Part shown: positions 34,776-43,019 of the stretch, piece by piece
How positions within the stretch are numbered: the stretch's first letter is position 1
How the letters are laid out: every line of letters begins with the position of its first letter
NCBI GenBank assembly: GCA_003584705.1
Contig: AP018536.1
Location: forward strand, 186,001-250,000
Reading direction: 5' to 3'
Origin: Lachnospiraceae bacterium GAM79
Lineage (GTDB): Bacteria; Bacillota; Clostridia; Lachnospirales; Lachnospiraceae
DNA: 64,000 nt
The notes under the pieces: generated by a model
Told to the model about the DNA's origin: nothing
The model's input: the letters and a program-made list of their open reading frames with translations, nothing else
Database searches by the model: none
Program-made: the position numbers and the translations under genes

Positions 34776-35852
34776 ATGAATTATACACTGAAAGATTTAA
34801 AGAGTTATTCAGCTACGGCTGAAAATCCTGATGCAGTATCAGGCCAGGGTGGAAAAGAAAACCATGGGAGGAAGGGATGTCCCTGTATAGAACCATTAGA
34901 AGCTGGATCAACAAAAGTTCTGCTTCACAAATATGGATCTGGAACAATACGGAAAATATGGTGCACAATACCGCCAAATCATCCGGAACATCTGAGAAAT
35001 CTTATTTTAAGGATGTACTGGGATGGTCAGAAAAATCCAAGTGTAGAAGTACCGATTGGAGATTTCTTTGGTATTGCGCATGGAAGGCAAAGGAATATGG
35101 TAACCCCTTATGTGGGAATGCAGGATGCAAAAGGATTTAACTGTTTTATTCCCATGCCATTCAAGAAAGAGGTACAGATCAGTATTGAAAATGATTCGGA
35201 TGTAGATGTAGATATGTTTTTTTACCAGATTGATTTCACCCTTGGTGACAGACATGATGAAAATACTGGATTTTTTCATGCACAGTTCAGACGGGAAAAC
35301 CCCTGTGAGATCAAGAAAGACTATACTATTCTAGATGGGGTAAAAGGACGTGGAGTCTATATTGGCACAGTTCTTGGAATTCGCAATTTATACTATGACC
35401 ATCTACAGGAATGGTGGGGAGAAGGAGAAATAAAGTATTATCTGGATGATGATACAAAGTTTCCCACCATTTGTGGAACCGGACTGGAAGACTATATCGG
35501 TGGTGGCTGGGGAACAAATGAAATCGGCACACCTTATCAGGGAGCTCCTCTGCTGGATGATGAGCAAGGATTTTATTCATTATACCGATTCCACCACTTT
35601 GATCCCATTTATTTCCAGGACAGCATCAGGGTTACAGTCCAACAACTTGGATCCGGGGAGAGAAAATGGGCAGAAGCTTTTTATGGAGATAATGGTGGTT
35701 ATTATAAAGCTGTGGGATGTGCAGAGGATTCTCACCTGTGTCTGTTCGAACGAAGTGACGATTATTGCAGCGTAGCTTACTGGTATCAGGAACTTCCGAC
35801 AAATCCTTTTCCGGAATTGCCAGACAGGAAAAAGAGAATGGAAGGTATTTGA
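34776..35852 (+). CDS. GH172 (DUF2961) alpha-fructofuranosidase-like enzyme
   Basis: The 358-residue DUF2961 protein belongs to the family now classified as GH172. Its first characterised member, from an oral Bifidobacterium, interconverts difructose dianhydride I and inulobiose. Family hallmarks are IGDFFGIAHG (about 94-103), EWWGEGEIKYYLDDD (212-226), GTGLEDYIGGGW (234-245) and YRFHHFDPIYF (270-280). Glu216 or Glu218 and Glu238 are the acidic residues I expect in the active site; this is inference from conservation. There is no signal peptide, so it acts inside the cell on imported substrate. It heads the operon with importer and GH32, behind a LacI operator. Confidence 0.85.
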   Translation: MNYTLKDLKSYSATAENPDAVSGQGGKENHGRKGCPCIEPLEAGSTKVLLHKYGSGTIRKIWCTIPPNHPEHLRNLILRMYWDGQKNPSVEVPIGDFFGIAHGRQRNMVTPYVGMQDAKGFNCFIPMPFKKEVQISIENDSDVDVDMFFYQIDFTLGDRHDENTGFFHAQFRRENPCEIKKDYTILDGVKGRGVYIGTVLGIRNLYYDHLQEWWGEGEIKYYLDDDTKFPTICGTGLEDYIGGGWGTNEIGTPYQGAPLLDDEQGFYSLYRFHHFDPIYFQDSIRVTVQQLGSGERKWAEAFYGDNGGYYKAVGCAEDSHLCLFERSDDYCSVAYWYQELPTNPFPELPDRKKRMEGI

Positions 35853-35950
35853 AAATGACGCTCATTAAGAAAGGGATGATGTGAAATACCGTAGTTGCTT
35901 TAAAAAATCAAGAAAGAACAGTTAACTCAAAAATAATTATGGGAGGAAAT

Positions 35951-37300
35951 ATGAAGAAAAGAATTTTATCAATTTTACTTGTAGCAGCATTAGCAGCCGG
36001 AACTTTGTTTGGATGTGGCAGCGTAAAAGAAGAGACAAATGAGACAACAAAAACCATAGAAGAAGGAGCGGCAGATGCAAAAACAGCTTCGAATGCAGAT
36101 TCGATAACCAATACAGAACCGGTTGAGATCACGATTGCTTATCCGAGTGATGATGGTGCAGAGGAAAAACTGAATATTCTTATTGAAGAATTTAATAAAA
36201 GCTACCCTAACATCAAGGTAAATTATGTACTGATTCCTTTCAGTTCATGGCCTGATTACATTACCAAATTGAAAACAATGGTTGCTGGTGGAACTGGACC
36301 GGATGTTGCCCGCCTGGCCGTAGAGGGTATCCAGTCCTTTGTGGCGGATGGAATGGCACTTCCTTTTGATGATTTTATTGCAGAAAATGCAGATTTAATG
36401 GAAGAGCTTGGTGTAAATGATATTCATCCCAATATTAATGCACCGTTCCAGATTGATGGAAAAACATATGGATTTGCCTGGGATTGGAATAATATTGTCA
36501 TGTTCCTGAATAAGGATGTCTTTGCAGAAAAAAATATCGAGCTTCCTAGTGCTGACTGGGATAAAGATAAGTTTCTTGAAATTGCTCAGGCATTAACTTA
36601 TGAGAAGGATGGAGAGAAAGTATATGGCACCGTTGCGCCGACAGATTATTTCACAGTAACGGCATGGCTTTACAATAACAATGCCAGTGTTCTGAATGAG
36701 GACATGACAAAATGTACCTTAAATTCACCGGAGGCAATTGAAACGATCCAATTTTTGTATGATCTTGTTTATAAATACGGGGTTGCGCCTTCTCCCTCAG
36801 CGGGACTGGATACTTCAAATCTGTTTATGAATGGTCAGATTGCTATGCTTGGTAACGGAAGATGGTCTATTGCTTCCCTGGCTAATAATAATTTTGAGGA
36901 TTACGATATTCAGGCATTACCTGCGCTGTCAACACGGCAGAGTTCCTTCGGTTCAGGATCATTTCCTGTTCTGAGTAGCACCAAACATCCATATGAGGCA
37001 ATGTTATTCTCTTCATGGTTATCTGCAAGCAGCTTTTCTCAGGAAACTTTCCTGAAGACAGACTCTGTGCCTTCAAGAATTTCTGTAATGGAAAAGATTC
37101 TTCCTACTATGCTTCCTGAAAATGGAATGCTTTGGAGAGAAAGTGCTGATGTTGCCAAGAGTATCCAGGCACCGAAGCAGCTGACAGATGTAACGGCCGT
37201 ATTTGATAAGTACATGTCACTGATCTTTGCAAATGAGATTTCTGTTGAAGACGGTATGAATAAGGCAACAGAAGAAATTGATGCAATTCTGGCAGAATAA
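35951..37300 (+). CDS. Sugar-binding lipoprotein of the fructan importer
   Basis: The 449-residue CUT1 solute-binding protein has a signal peptide with lipobox LFGC (acylated Cys22), then an acidic linker and the bilobal fold (ITIAYPSDDGAEEKLNILIEEFNK, GTGPDVARLAVEG, YGFAWDWNNIVMFLNK). ATG 35951 is directly preceded by GGGAGGAA. It presents fructo-oligosaccharides or difructose dianhydrides to the two permeases downstream. A long hairpin separates it from them, which usually means it is made in excess. No ATPase gene is present; a shared MsmK-type ATPase is expected elsewhere. Confidence 0.88.
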   Translation: MKKRILSILLVAALAAGTLFGCGSVKEETNETTKTIEEGAADAKTASNADSITNTEPVEITIAYPSDDGAEEKLNILIEEFNKSYPNIKVNYVLIPFSSWPDYITKLKTMVAGGTGPDVARLAVEGIQSFVADGMALPFDDFIAENADLMEELGVNDIHPNINAPFQIDGKTYGFAWDWNNIVMFLNKDVFAEKNIELPSADWDKDKFLEIAQALTYEKDGEKVYGTVAPTDYFTVTAWLYNNNASVLNEDMTKCTLNSPEAIETIQFLYDLVYKYGVAPSPSAGLDTSNLFMNGQIAMLGNGRWSIASLANNNFEDYDIQALPALSTRQSSFGSGSFPVLSSTKHPYEAMLFSSWLSASSFSQETFLKTDSVPSRISVMEKILPTMLPENGMLWRESADVAKSIQAPKQLTDVTAVFDKYMSLIFANEISVEDGMNKATEEIDAILAE

Positions 37301-37326
37301 AATTTGAAAAGAAATAAATAAATGAT

Positions 37327-37369
37327 AAAGATAATTCCCAATGCATCTTTAGCATTGGGAATTATCTTT
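37327..37369 (+). terminator. 18-base-pair hairpin between binding protein and permease
   Basis: Arms 37327-37344 and 37352-37369 are perfectly complementary over 18 bases with loop ATCTTTA. The left arm begins AAAGATAATTCCC and the right arm ends with CTTT. It probably acts as partial terminator and 3' stabiliser of the binding-protein message. Confidence 0.85.
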
Positions 37370-37387
37370 TACAAGGAAAGGAAAGAT

Positions 37388-38293
37388 ATGGCTGGAAATA
37401 AGATCAGATCCATGCATATATTAAAAAAAGAAACTTTTGTTGCTTATCTTTTTGTCGCTCCGGCATTGATTCTGTTTCTTCTGTTTGTGGGATATCCGCT
37501 GGTTGCTTCTTTTTATCTGATGTTTTGTGATTATAACCTTATTACCAGTCCGCAGTTTGTCGGACTGAAGAATATTCTGAAATTCCTGGGAGATAAGGAA
37601 GTACCGCTTGTTATGATGAGCAGCCTGAAGCTTTTATTGGTTCTGGTTCCTGCTCATGTAATACTGGGGCTTGCACTGGCATGTCTGGTTCACAGGACAG
37701 GAAAGAAAATGTCGACGGCATACCGAATTATCCTATATATTCCAACGATCATGACGACTGTTTCTGTGGCTACTGCATGGTCCTATCTGTATGATACAGA
37801 CTTTGGCGTGATTAATTACTTTCTGGAGAAACTGGGTATCGATAAAATACCATGGTTAAATTCATCAGTGTGGGCATTCTGGGCGATTGTCATATTCAGT
37901 ATTTGGAAGTTTGTGGGGACGCCATTCTTATATTACTATATTGGATTGCAGAATATTCCTACATCACTTTATGAAGCTGCAGAGATTGATGGTGCAAACA
38001 GAAGACAGAAATTCCGGTATGTAACATTACCCATGCTTACGCCTACTATATTTATGGTAGTTGTATTATCGATGATTAGTTATATACAGTGCTTTGATGA
38101 GCCATATGTACTGACGCAGGGAGGTCCCGGTATTTCTACAACAACAGTAAGTCTTTATATTTACCGGAATTTTCAGGCTCAGAATATCAGCTATGCAAGT
38201 ATTCTGTCGGTATTCCTGTTTGTGATAATTATGATTGTTACCATTATACAGTTCAAGATTTCTGATAAATGGGTAAATTATGATACAGAGTAG
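37388..38293 (+). CDS. Sugar ABC permease, MalF type
   Basis: The 301-residue permease has six helices and the EAA loop EAAEIDGANRRQKFRYVTLP. ATG 37388 follows AGGAAAGGA; the longer open frame begins inside the upstream hairpin and is not a credible start. It pairs with the permease at 38308. It belongs to the CUT1 class, which imports oligosaccharides of two or more units. Confidence 0.9.
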   Translation: MAGNKIRSMHILKKETFVAYLFVAPALILFLLFVGYPLVASFYLMFCDYNLITSPQFVGLKNILKFLGDKEVPLVMMSSLKLLLVLVPAHVILGLALACLVHRTGKKMSTAYRIILYIPTIMTTVSVATAWSYLYDTDFGVINYFLEKLGIDKIPWLNSSVWAFWAIVIFSIWKFVGTPFLYYYIGLQNIPTSLYEAAEIDGANRRQKFRYVTLPMLTPTIFMVVVLSMISYIQCFDEPYVLTQGGPGISTTTVSLYIYRNFQAQNISYASILSVFLFVIIMIVTIIQFKISDKWVNYDTE

Positions 38294-38307
38294 GAGAAAT
38301 AGGACTG

Positions 38308-39141
38308 ATGAAAAAATATAACTTGAAAAAGACAAATATTGTAAGTAATCTGCTTTGCCTGGTGATCTGTGTGATTGCTATGCTGCCGTTTATGTGGATG
38401 ATTGCGACATCTTTACGACTGCCTGTGGATTCTTTTCGCCTGCCACCGTCGTTTTTTCCTACGGTGTTTCATTATCAGAACTATGTAGAAGTATTTCAGA
38501 AGGTGCCATTGCTTTATTATATTGGCAACAGCTTTTTGGTATCAGGCGTAGCTACATTAGTGCAGTGCATTGTTACCTGTATGGCATCTTATGCTTTTGC
38601 GAGACTGAGTTTTAAAGGAAAAAATACGATATTTATTATATTACTGTCAGGACTTATGATTCCGGTACAGACTACAGTAATTCCTATTTTCATTATGTAC
38701 AAAAAAATTGGACTGATGGATACGAGACTGGGAATAATCCTTCCACTGCTCATCAATCCGCTTGGAATTTTTATCATGAAGCAGTTTATGGAGTCTATCC
38801 CCAAGAGTTATGATGAAGCGGCAAAGTTAGATGGTGCAACACACTTTTCTATATTATTCCGCATTATAGCACCAATGACAAAACCGGCAATTGTCACGGT
38901 GGCGGTTCTGGCATTTGTGGCATCTTGGAATGACTTTTACAGACCTCTGATCTTTATTACAAGTCCTGACAAAATGACATTACCGCTTGGAATGACAGCG
39001 TTAAGCGGATTGATGAGAAATACCAGTATTTCTATTATACTGGCTGGAATTCTGATTTCTTCCGTACCGCTGATATTGATTTATTCATTTGGACAGAGAT
39101 ATTTTGTACAGGGAATTTCTCTTTCAGGATTAAAGGGTTAA
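38308..39141 (+). CDS. Sugar ABC permease, MalG type
   Basis: This is the second permease of the fructan importer, with 277 residues, six helices and the EAA loop DEAAKLDGATHFSILFRIIAP. It ends FVQGISLSGLKG, the usual MalG-type end. It starts 15 bases after its partner and is followed 27 bases later by GH32. Confidence 0.9.
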   Translation: MKKYNLKKTNIVSNLLCLVICVIAMLPFMWMIATSLRLPVDSFRLPPSFFPTVFHYQNYVEVFQKVPLLYYIGNSFLVSGVATLVQCIVTCMASYAFARLSFKGKNTIFIILLSGLMIPVQTTVIPIFIMYKKIGLMDTRLGIILPLLINPLGIFIMKQFMESIPKSYDEAAKLDGATHFSILFRIIAPMTKPAIVTVAVLAFVASWNDFYRPLIFITSPDKMTLPLGMTALSGLMRNTSISIILAGILISSVPLILIYSFGQRYFVQGISLSGLKG

Positions 39142-39167
39142 ACTGGTGAAAGGATAGATAATATCAT

Positions 39168-40640
39168 ATGAAAGAATTAAGTGCAGAATTAAGAAAAGCG
39201 CAGGAATATGAAAATAAAGCGCTTAAAGAGGAGAATGAGAATAAATTTCCTGTTTTTCATTTGAAGGTTCCGACGGGGTGGATGAACGATCCCAATGGAT
39301 TTTCTGTTTATAAGGGAGAGTATCATCTGTTCTTTCAGTATAATCCTTATTCCAGGGACTGGGGATCCATGCACTGGGGGCATGTGAAAAGTCAGGACCT
39401 CATTCGCTGGGAATATTTACCGGCGGCGCTTGCTCCAGATCAGCAATATGATAAAGAAGGTTGTTTTTCAGGAACAGCAATAGAGGATAATGGAAAACAT
39501 ATTATTGCATATACAAGTGTGTATTATGAAGATGGAATAGAAAAACCGGATAAAATACGACAGACGCAAAGCATTGCAATCGGCGATGGGGTATTTTATG
39601 TAAAACAGGAAAACAATCCGGTGATTGATAAGAATCTTTTACCAGAGGGAGCTAGCCCTGAGGATTTCAGGGATCCCAAGATTTGGAAAAGTGATGGCAG
39701 ATACTATATGATTATAGCAAACAGAGGACAGGATGGGCGTGGACAGATTCTGAAATTTGTATCGGCTGATCTGAAAGAATGGAACTATATGGGATTATTT
39801 TATAAACCGGAAAAAGAACTGGGCAGAATGTGGGAATGTCCTGATTATTTTGAACTGGAAGATACAAAGGTGCTTATTGTCTCCCCGCAGGATATGCAGG
39901 CAGAAGATCTGAAGTATCATAATGGTAATGGGTCTTTATATCTTCTTGGATGTGAAAAAGAAGGATGTTTTTGTGAAAGTTATATAGATAGCCTGGACTA
40001 TGGCATAGATTTTTATGCACCACAGTCTTTGACGTCAGCAGATGGCAGAAGGATCATGACTGCATGGATGCAATCATGGGATGTAAACAGTTACCCGGAA
40101 GATTTTAAATGGCGGGGCATGATGATATGCCCAAGAGAACTGCGGATGGAAGAAGGAAAGCTTAAGCAGACACCAGTAAGAGAACTGGAAAAGTATTGGG
40201 AAAATGAGATTATATATAAAAGAGTTAAAGTAAATGGAACTGCTTTCCTTAAGGGGATCAGTGGAAGAGTATTTGACCTGACACTGACAATCAGAGATAT
40301 GCACTGCGATGCAGTGGAAATCAGATTAGCAAAAAAGGAACAGAAATATATCCGTATTGTGTACGATCCGGTACATGAGATCCTTACATTTGACCGGAAG
40401 TATATGAACTGCATACGGGATATTGTGAATGAAAGAAGAGTGGAGCTTGCGCCAAAGGCAGGTGAGATAACTCTGAGAATACTGATGGATATCTACTCCG
40501 TAGAAATTTTTATGAATGACGGAGAAAAAACGCTGACATCATTATTCTTCGTGAACGAAGATAATAATGAAATCGAGTTTATTGCTTATGGTGGGGACTG
40601 CGAAATAGATATATATAAAAGAGATATATGCCGTAAATAA
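39168..40640 (+). CDS. GH32 beta-fructofuranosidase
   Basis: The 490-residue GH32 enzyme has nucleophile Asp41 in WMNDPNG, transition-state stabiliser Asp169 in FRDPK, and acid/base Glu223 in MWECPDYF. A C-terminal beta-sandwich follows. There is no signal peptide, so it hydrolyses imported sucrose, inulobiose or short fructans (or a phosphorylated form) inside the cell. Since the locus has an ABC importer rather than a PTS, non-phosphorylated substrates are likely. Together with GH172 and fructokinase it completes a route from difructose dianhydride or inulobiose to fructose 6-phosphate. Confidence 0.92.
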   Translation: MKELSAELRKAQEYENKALKEENENKFPVFHLKVPTGWMNDPNGFSVYKGEYHLFFQYNPYSRDWGSMHWGHVKSQDLIRWEYLPAALAPDQQYDKEGCFSGTAIEDNGKHIIAYTSVYYEDGIEKPDKIRQTQSIAIGDGVFYVKQENNPVIDKNLLPEGASPEDFRDPKIWKSDGRYYMIIANRGQDGRGQILKFVSADLKEWNYMGLFYKPEKELGRMWECPDYFELEDTKVLIVSPQDMQAEDLKYHNGNGSLYLLGCEKEGCFCESYIDSLDYGIDFYAPQSLTSADGRRIMTAWMQSWDVNSYPEDFKWRGMMICPRELRMEEGKLKQTPVRELEKYWENEIIYKRVKVNGTAFLKGISGRVFDLTLTIRDMHCDAVEIRLAKKEQKYIRIVYDPVHEILTFDRKYMNCIRDIVNERRVELAPKAGEITLRILMDIYSVEIFMNDGEKTLTSLFFVNEDNNEIEFIAYGGDCEIDIYKRDICRK

Positions 40641-40963
40641 TACACAAAGGAAATAATATTGCCTACAGTTTTGACATATAGGCAACTGCGCAGCAGCTTG
40701 CTCATGGATGGCTGCAGCCGTATAAGTTTAAAATAAGTCCCTATTTACCTTTGTGTGTCTAATACCAAGACAGTATAATTATACATTTCACGAATTGCAT
40801 AAGCAATTAGAAAATCAAGTAGTCCCAATTCAAATGCTTGTTAGTTAAGCCTATCAGAGTAATCTGGTAGGCTCAGACTGTAGACAAAACGCTTCTGGCA
40901 TGCTGACCAAAAGCGTTTTGTCTACAGTCTGAACTGCCCCTGTAAAAGAGGCAGTCTTTACTG
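40641..40963. other. Gene-free, hairpin-rich spacer
   Basis: These 323 bases lie between GH32 and channel copy 2. ACACAAAGGAAATA near 40642 and TATTTACCTTTGTGT near 40742 are imperfect inverted repeats flanking about 85 bases that contain GCCTA/TAGGC and the palindrome GGCTGCAGCC, like a small non-autonomous element or structured RNA. Next come AGCCTA/TAGGCT (40848-40873), a 22-base-pair hairpin (listed separately), and ACTGCC/GGCAGT followed by CTTT (40933-40959). I see no gene. Confidence 0.55.
40873..40932. repeat. 22-base-pair perfect hairpin
   Basis: Arms 40873-40894 (starting TCAGACTGTAGAC) and 40911-40932 (ending GTCTACAGTCTGA) are perfectly complementary over 22 bases, with a 16-base loop. 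No long T-run follows. The length is unusual for a terminator. Confidence 0.85.
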
Positions 40964-41905
40964 CTATTGGGGATTTTCTCCACGAATGACAATAATGTCA
41001 TTTAATTTTAATATCGTATCTTTTTGAGGCAGAATGGACAGATCCTCCCGCAGAATGAGGAAGATCGTGACCTGTTCTGCCTCTTCCATTTCTTCCACGG
41101 ATTTGCCGGCGAAGCGTTTATCCACGAAGATCTCGGCGATCTCATGAATATCTGCCGCTTTAATATTAGAGAGACTGCTTTTGCGCTGGTACTGTTCCAC
41201 GAAACCGGCACTGATGATACCGGTGGGGATAGCCACGGCACCGACACCGAGATAGGCGATACAGATCGCCATGATCCGGCCGAGTGTGGTGATGGGATAG
41301 ATGTCTCCGTAGCCCACGGTGAGCAGCGTTGACATGCTCCACCAGATGCCGCTGAAGGCATTGCGGAATACTTCCGGCTGGGAATCATGTTCCACGCTGT
41401 ACATGCACAGACTGCTGGCGAGCATCAGAATCAGTACGATGAACACGGAGGAAATGATCTGATTGCGTTTTTCATACAATACCGTAGTGATGACATTGAA
41501 GGAATCATACCGTGCATTCAGGCGGAACAAATGGAAGATCCTCGCCACCCGCAGCATCCGGAAGATGACCATACCGGACAGGAAGAAAAAGGGTAAAATT
41601 GTCAGCAGGTCGATAATGCCGTCGAAGGAGATCAGAAACCGCAGCCGGGAGCGGAGCTCGTTTTTATCAGGATATAGATAGTCCGCAGTCCAGATCCGCA
41701 GGACATATTCCACACAGAAGATCAGAATAGTGATAACCTCGATCACGTGAAATACCGGAAATAAAAAAGCAAGCTCATCAAAGGTTTGCAGAAAAGTCAC
41801 CAGAATATTTGCACAGATAACGATAGCAATAAAAATATCAAAGAGCCGGCTCAGACGGTTACTTTTGTCACCGATCTGGATGATGTTAAATACTTTTTTC
41901 TTCAT
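40964..41905 (-). CDS. Voltage-gated K+ channel, copy 2 (intact)
   Basis: The 313-residue six-helix channel has S1 at about 22-40, S2 52-70 and S3 92-110. S4 carries regularly spaced arginines (R116, R119, R122, R128 in FRMLRVARIFHLFRL). The pore has selectivity filter TVGYGD (196-201), then S6 (about 210-235). The cytoplasmic end (250-313) resembles an RCK-C/TrkA-C ligand-binding fold (LPQKDTILKLNDIIVIRG) without the Rossmann half. ATG 41905 has GAGGA upstream. It is divergent from the DUF11 gene, as in the broken first copy. Likely role: voltage-dependent K+ flux across the membrane. The stop is TAG and the protein is one residue longer than copy 1. Confidence 0.9.
   Translation of the reverse strand: MKKKVFNIIQIGDKSNRLSRLFDIFIAIVICANILVTFLQTFDELAFLFPVFHVIEVITILIFCVEYVLRIWTADYLYPDKNELRSRLRFLISFDGIIDLLTILPFFFLSGMVIFRMLRVARIFHLFRLNARYDSFNVITTVLYEKRNQIISSVFIVLILMLASSLCMYSVEHDSQPEVFRNAFSGIWWSMSTLLTVGYGDIYPITTLGRIMAICIAYLGVGAVAIPTGIISAGFVEQYQRKSSLSNIKAADIHEIAEIFVDKRFAGKSVEEMEEAEQVTIFLILREDLSILPQKDTILKLNDIIVIRGENPQ
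40983..41701. repeat. Near-identical 719-bp tract, copy 2
   Basis: This is the partner of 30159-30877, in the same orientation, with two differences seen by eye (41573, 41656). Flanking channel sequence differs at many third positions. Confidence 0.85.
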
Positions 41906-42009
41906 GTTGAATCCTCGATGTTTTTTGGAGCAGCGCCAGTGAATGCCTGTGATTCCATCATACGGAGGTGGAAGAGGAAAGTCAAGAAATGCGGTGACAG
42001 AATCCGTCA

Positions 42010-42035
42010 ACTTTCTTAAAAACAGTCATATATTA
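42010..42035 (+). promoter_or_regulatory. Candidate promoter of DUF11 gene copy 2
   Basis: GTCAAC, 15 bases, CATATATTATAGTA has the same layout as at 31175-31200. The CATAnnnTA -10 pattern fits sporulation sigma-K/E promoters. Confidence 0.4.
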
Positions 42036-42072
42036 TAGTAAATCCAAATACAATGAAAGGATACAAAAATAT

Positions 42073-42924
42073 ATGGCTAGATTTACGAACCAGGCACAGC
42101 TTCGCTATGGAAATGAGATTACAAACTCCAATATAGCAGTGGGTGAGATCACGGAGGTATTGTCTGCAACCAAGACAGCAGTGCGGGATACCTACGGGCA
42201 GAATGAAAATGTGACGTATGTGATCAGCATTGTGAACTCAGGCACTACAGCATTTAACGGAATTACAGTAACGGATAATCTGGGAGAGTATTTGTTTAAT
42301 ACCAGAGAACTGACACCTCTGACGTATATTCCGGGGACCGTAAAATACTATGCAAACGGAATTTTACAGGCAACACCGGCTGTAACGGCAGGCCCTCCTC
42401 TGACAATCACGGGAATTACCGTGCCTGCGGGAGGTAATGTGACACTTACCTATGAGGCTGAGGTGAACTCTTATGCGCCGCTGGCAGCAGAGGCTTCCAT
42501 TACGAATACGGCGACGATTGCCGGGGCAGGGGTCACTCCTGTTACTGTGAACGAGACAGTAAATGCGGTAAGCGGACCGCTTCTTACGATCACAAAGTCC
42601 GTCAGTCCCGTACCCGTGACAGAGAATGGAACATTGACGTATACGTTCCTGATACAGAATCTGGGGAATACGGCAGCGGATGCAGCTACCGGTGTCGTGA
42701 TCACAGATACCTTTAATCCCGTATTGGAGAATCTGACTGTGAATTTTAATGGAACTGCATGGGCAGAGGGAACAAACTATACGTATGATACGACTACCGG
42801 ATTATTTACCGGAACTGCAGGAGGTATTACGGTACCCGCAGCGACTTACACCCAGGATCCCGTTACAGGAGCGTGGGGGATCAACCCCGGCGTCAGCACG
42901 CTGGTGATCTCCGGAACCGTATAA
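42073..42924 (+). CDS. DUF11 repeat protein without signal peptide
   Basis: The 283-residue protein has two DUF11-type beta-sandwich repeats, shown by NVTYVISIVNSGTTAFNGITVTDNL in the first and LTYTFLIQNLGNTAADAATGVVITDTF in the second. It begins MARFTNQAQLRYGNE with no signal peptide, no membrane helix and no LPXTG anchor, although DUF11 proteins are usually surface adhesins. It is very poor in Cys and rich in Thr, Val and Asn. A leaderless product could be a spore-layer protein made in the mother cell; that is inference, supported weakly by a sigma-K-like promoter. Start ATG 42073 has AAAGGA at 42055. Confidence 0.75.
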   Translation: MARFTNQAQLRYGNEITNSNIAVGEITEVLSATKTAVRDTYGQNENVTYVISIVNSGTTAFNGITVTDNLGEYLFNTRELTPLTYIPGTVKYYANGILQATPAVTAGPPLTITGITVPAGGNVTLTYEAEVNSYAPLAAEASITNTATIAGAGVTPVTVNETVNAVSGPLLTITKSVSPVPVTENGTLTYTFLIQNLGNTAADAATGVVITDTFNPVLENLTVNFNGTAWAEGTNYTYDTTTGLFTGTAGGITVPAATYTQDPVTGAWGINPGVSTLVISGTV

Positions 42925-42944
42925 GGGCAGGCGCCGTATAAATC

Positions 42945-43000
42945 TAAAATAAAAAGTCACTGGAAGTACATAAATGTCCTCCCAGTGACTTTTTATTTTA
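42945..43000. terminator. Bidirectional terminator, 19-base-pair stem
   Basis: Arms 42945-42963 and 42982-43000 are perfectly complementary (AGTCACTGG/CCAGTGACT core) with A- and T-tracts at the base. It serves the DUF11 gene and the convergent rubrerythrin gene. Confidence 0.92.
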
Positions 43001-43019
43001 TCCTTGCATGGCTTGTAGC

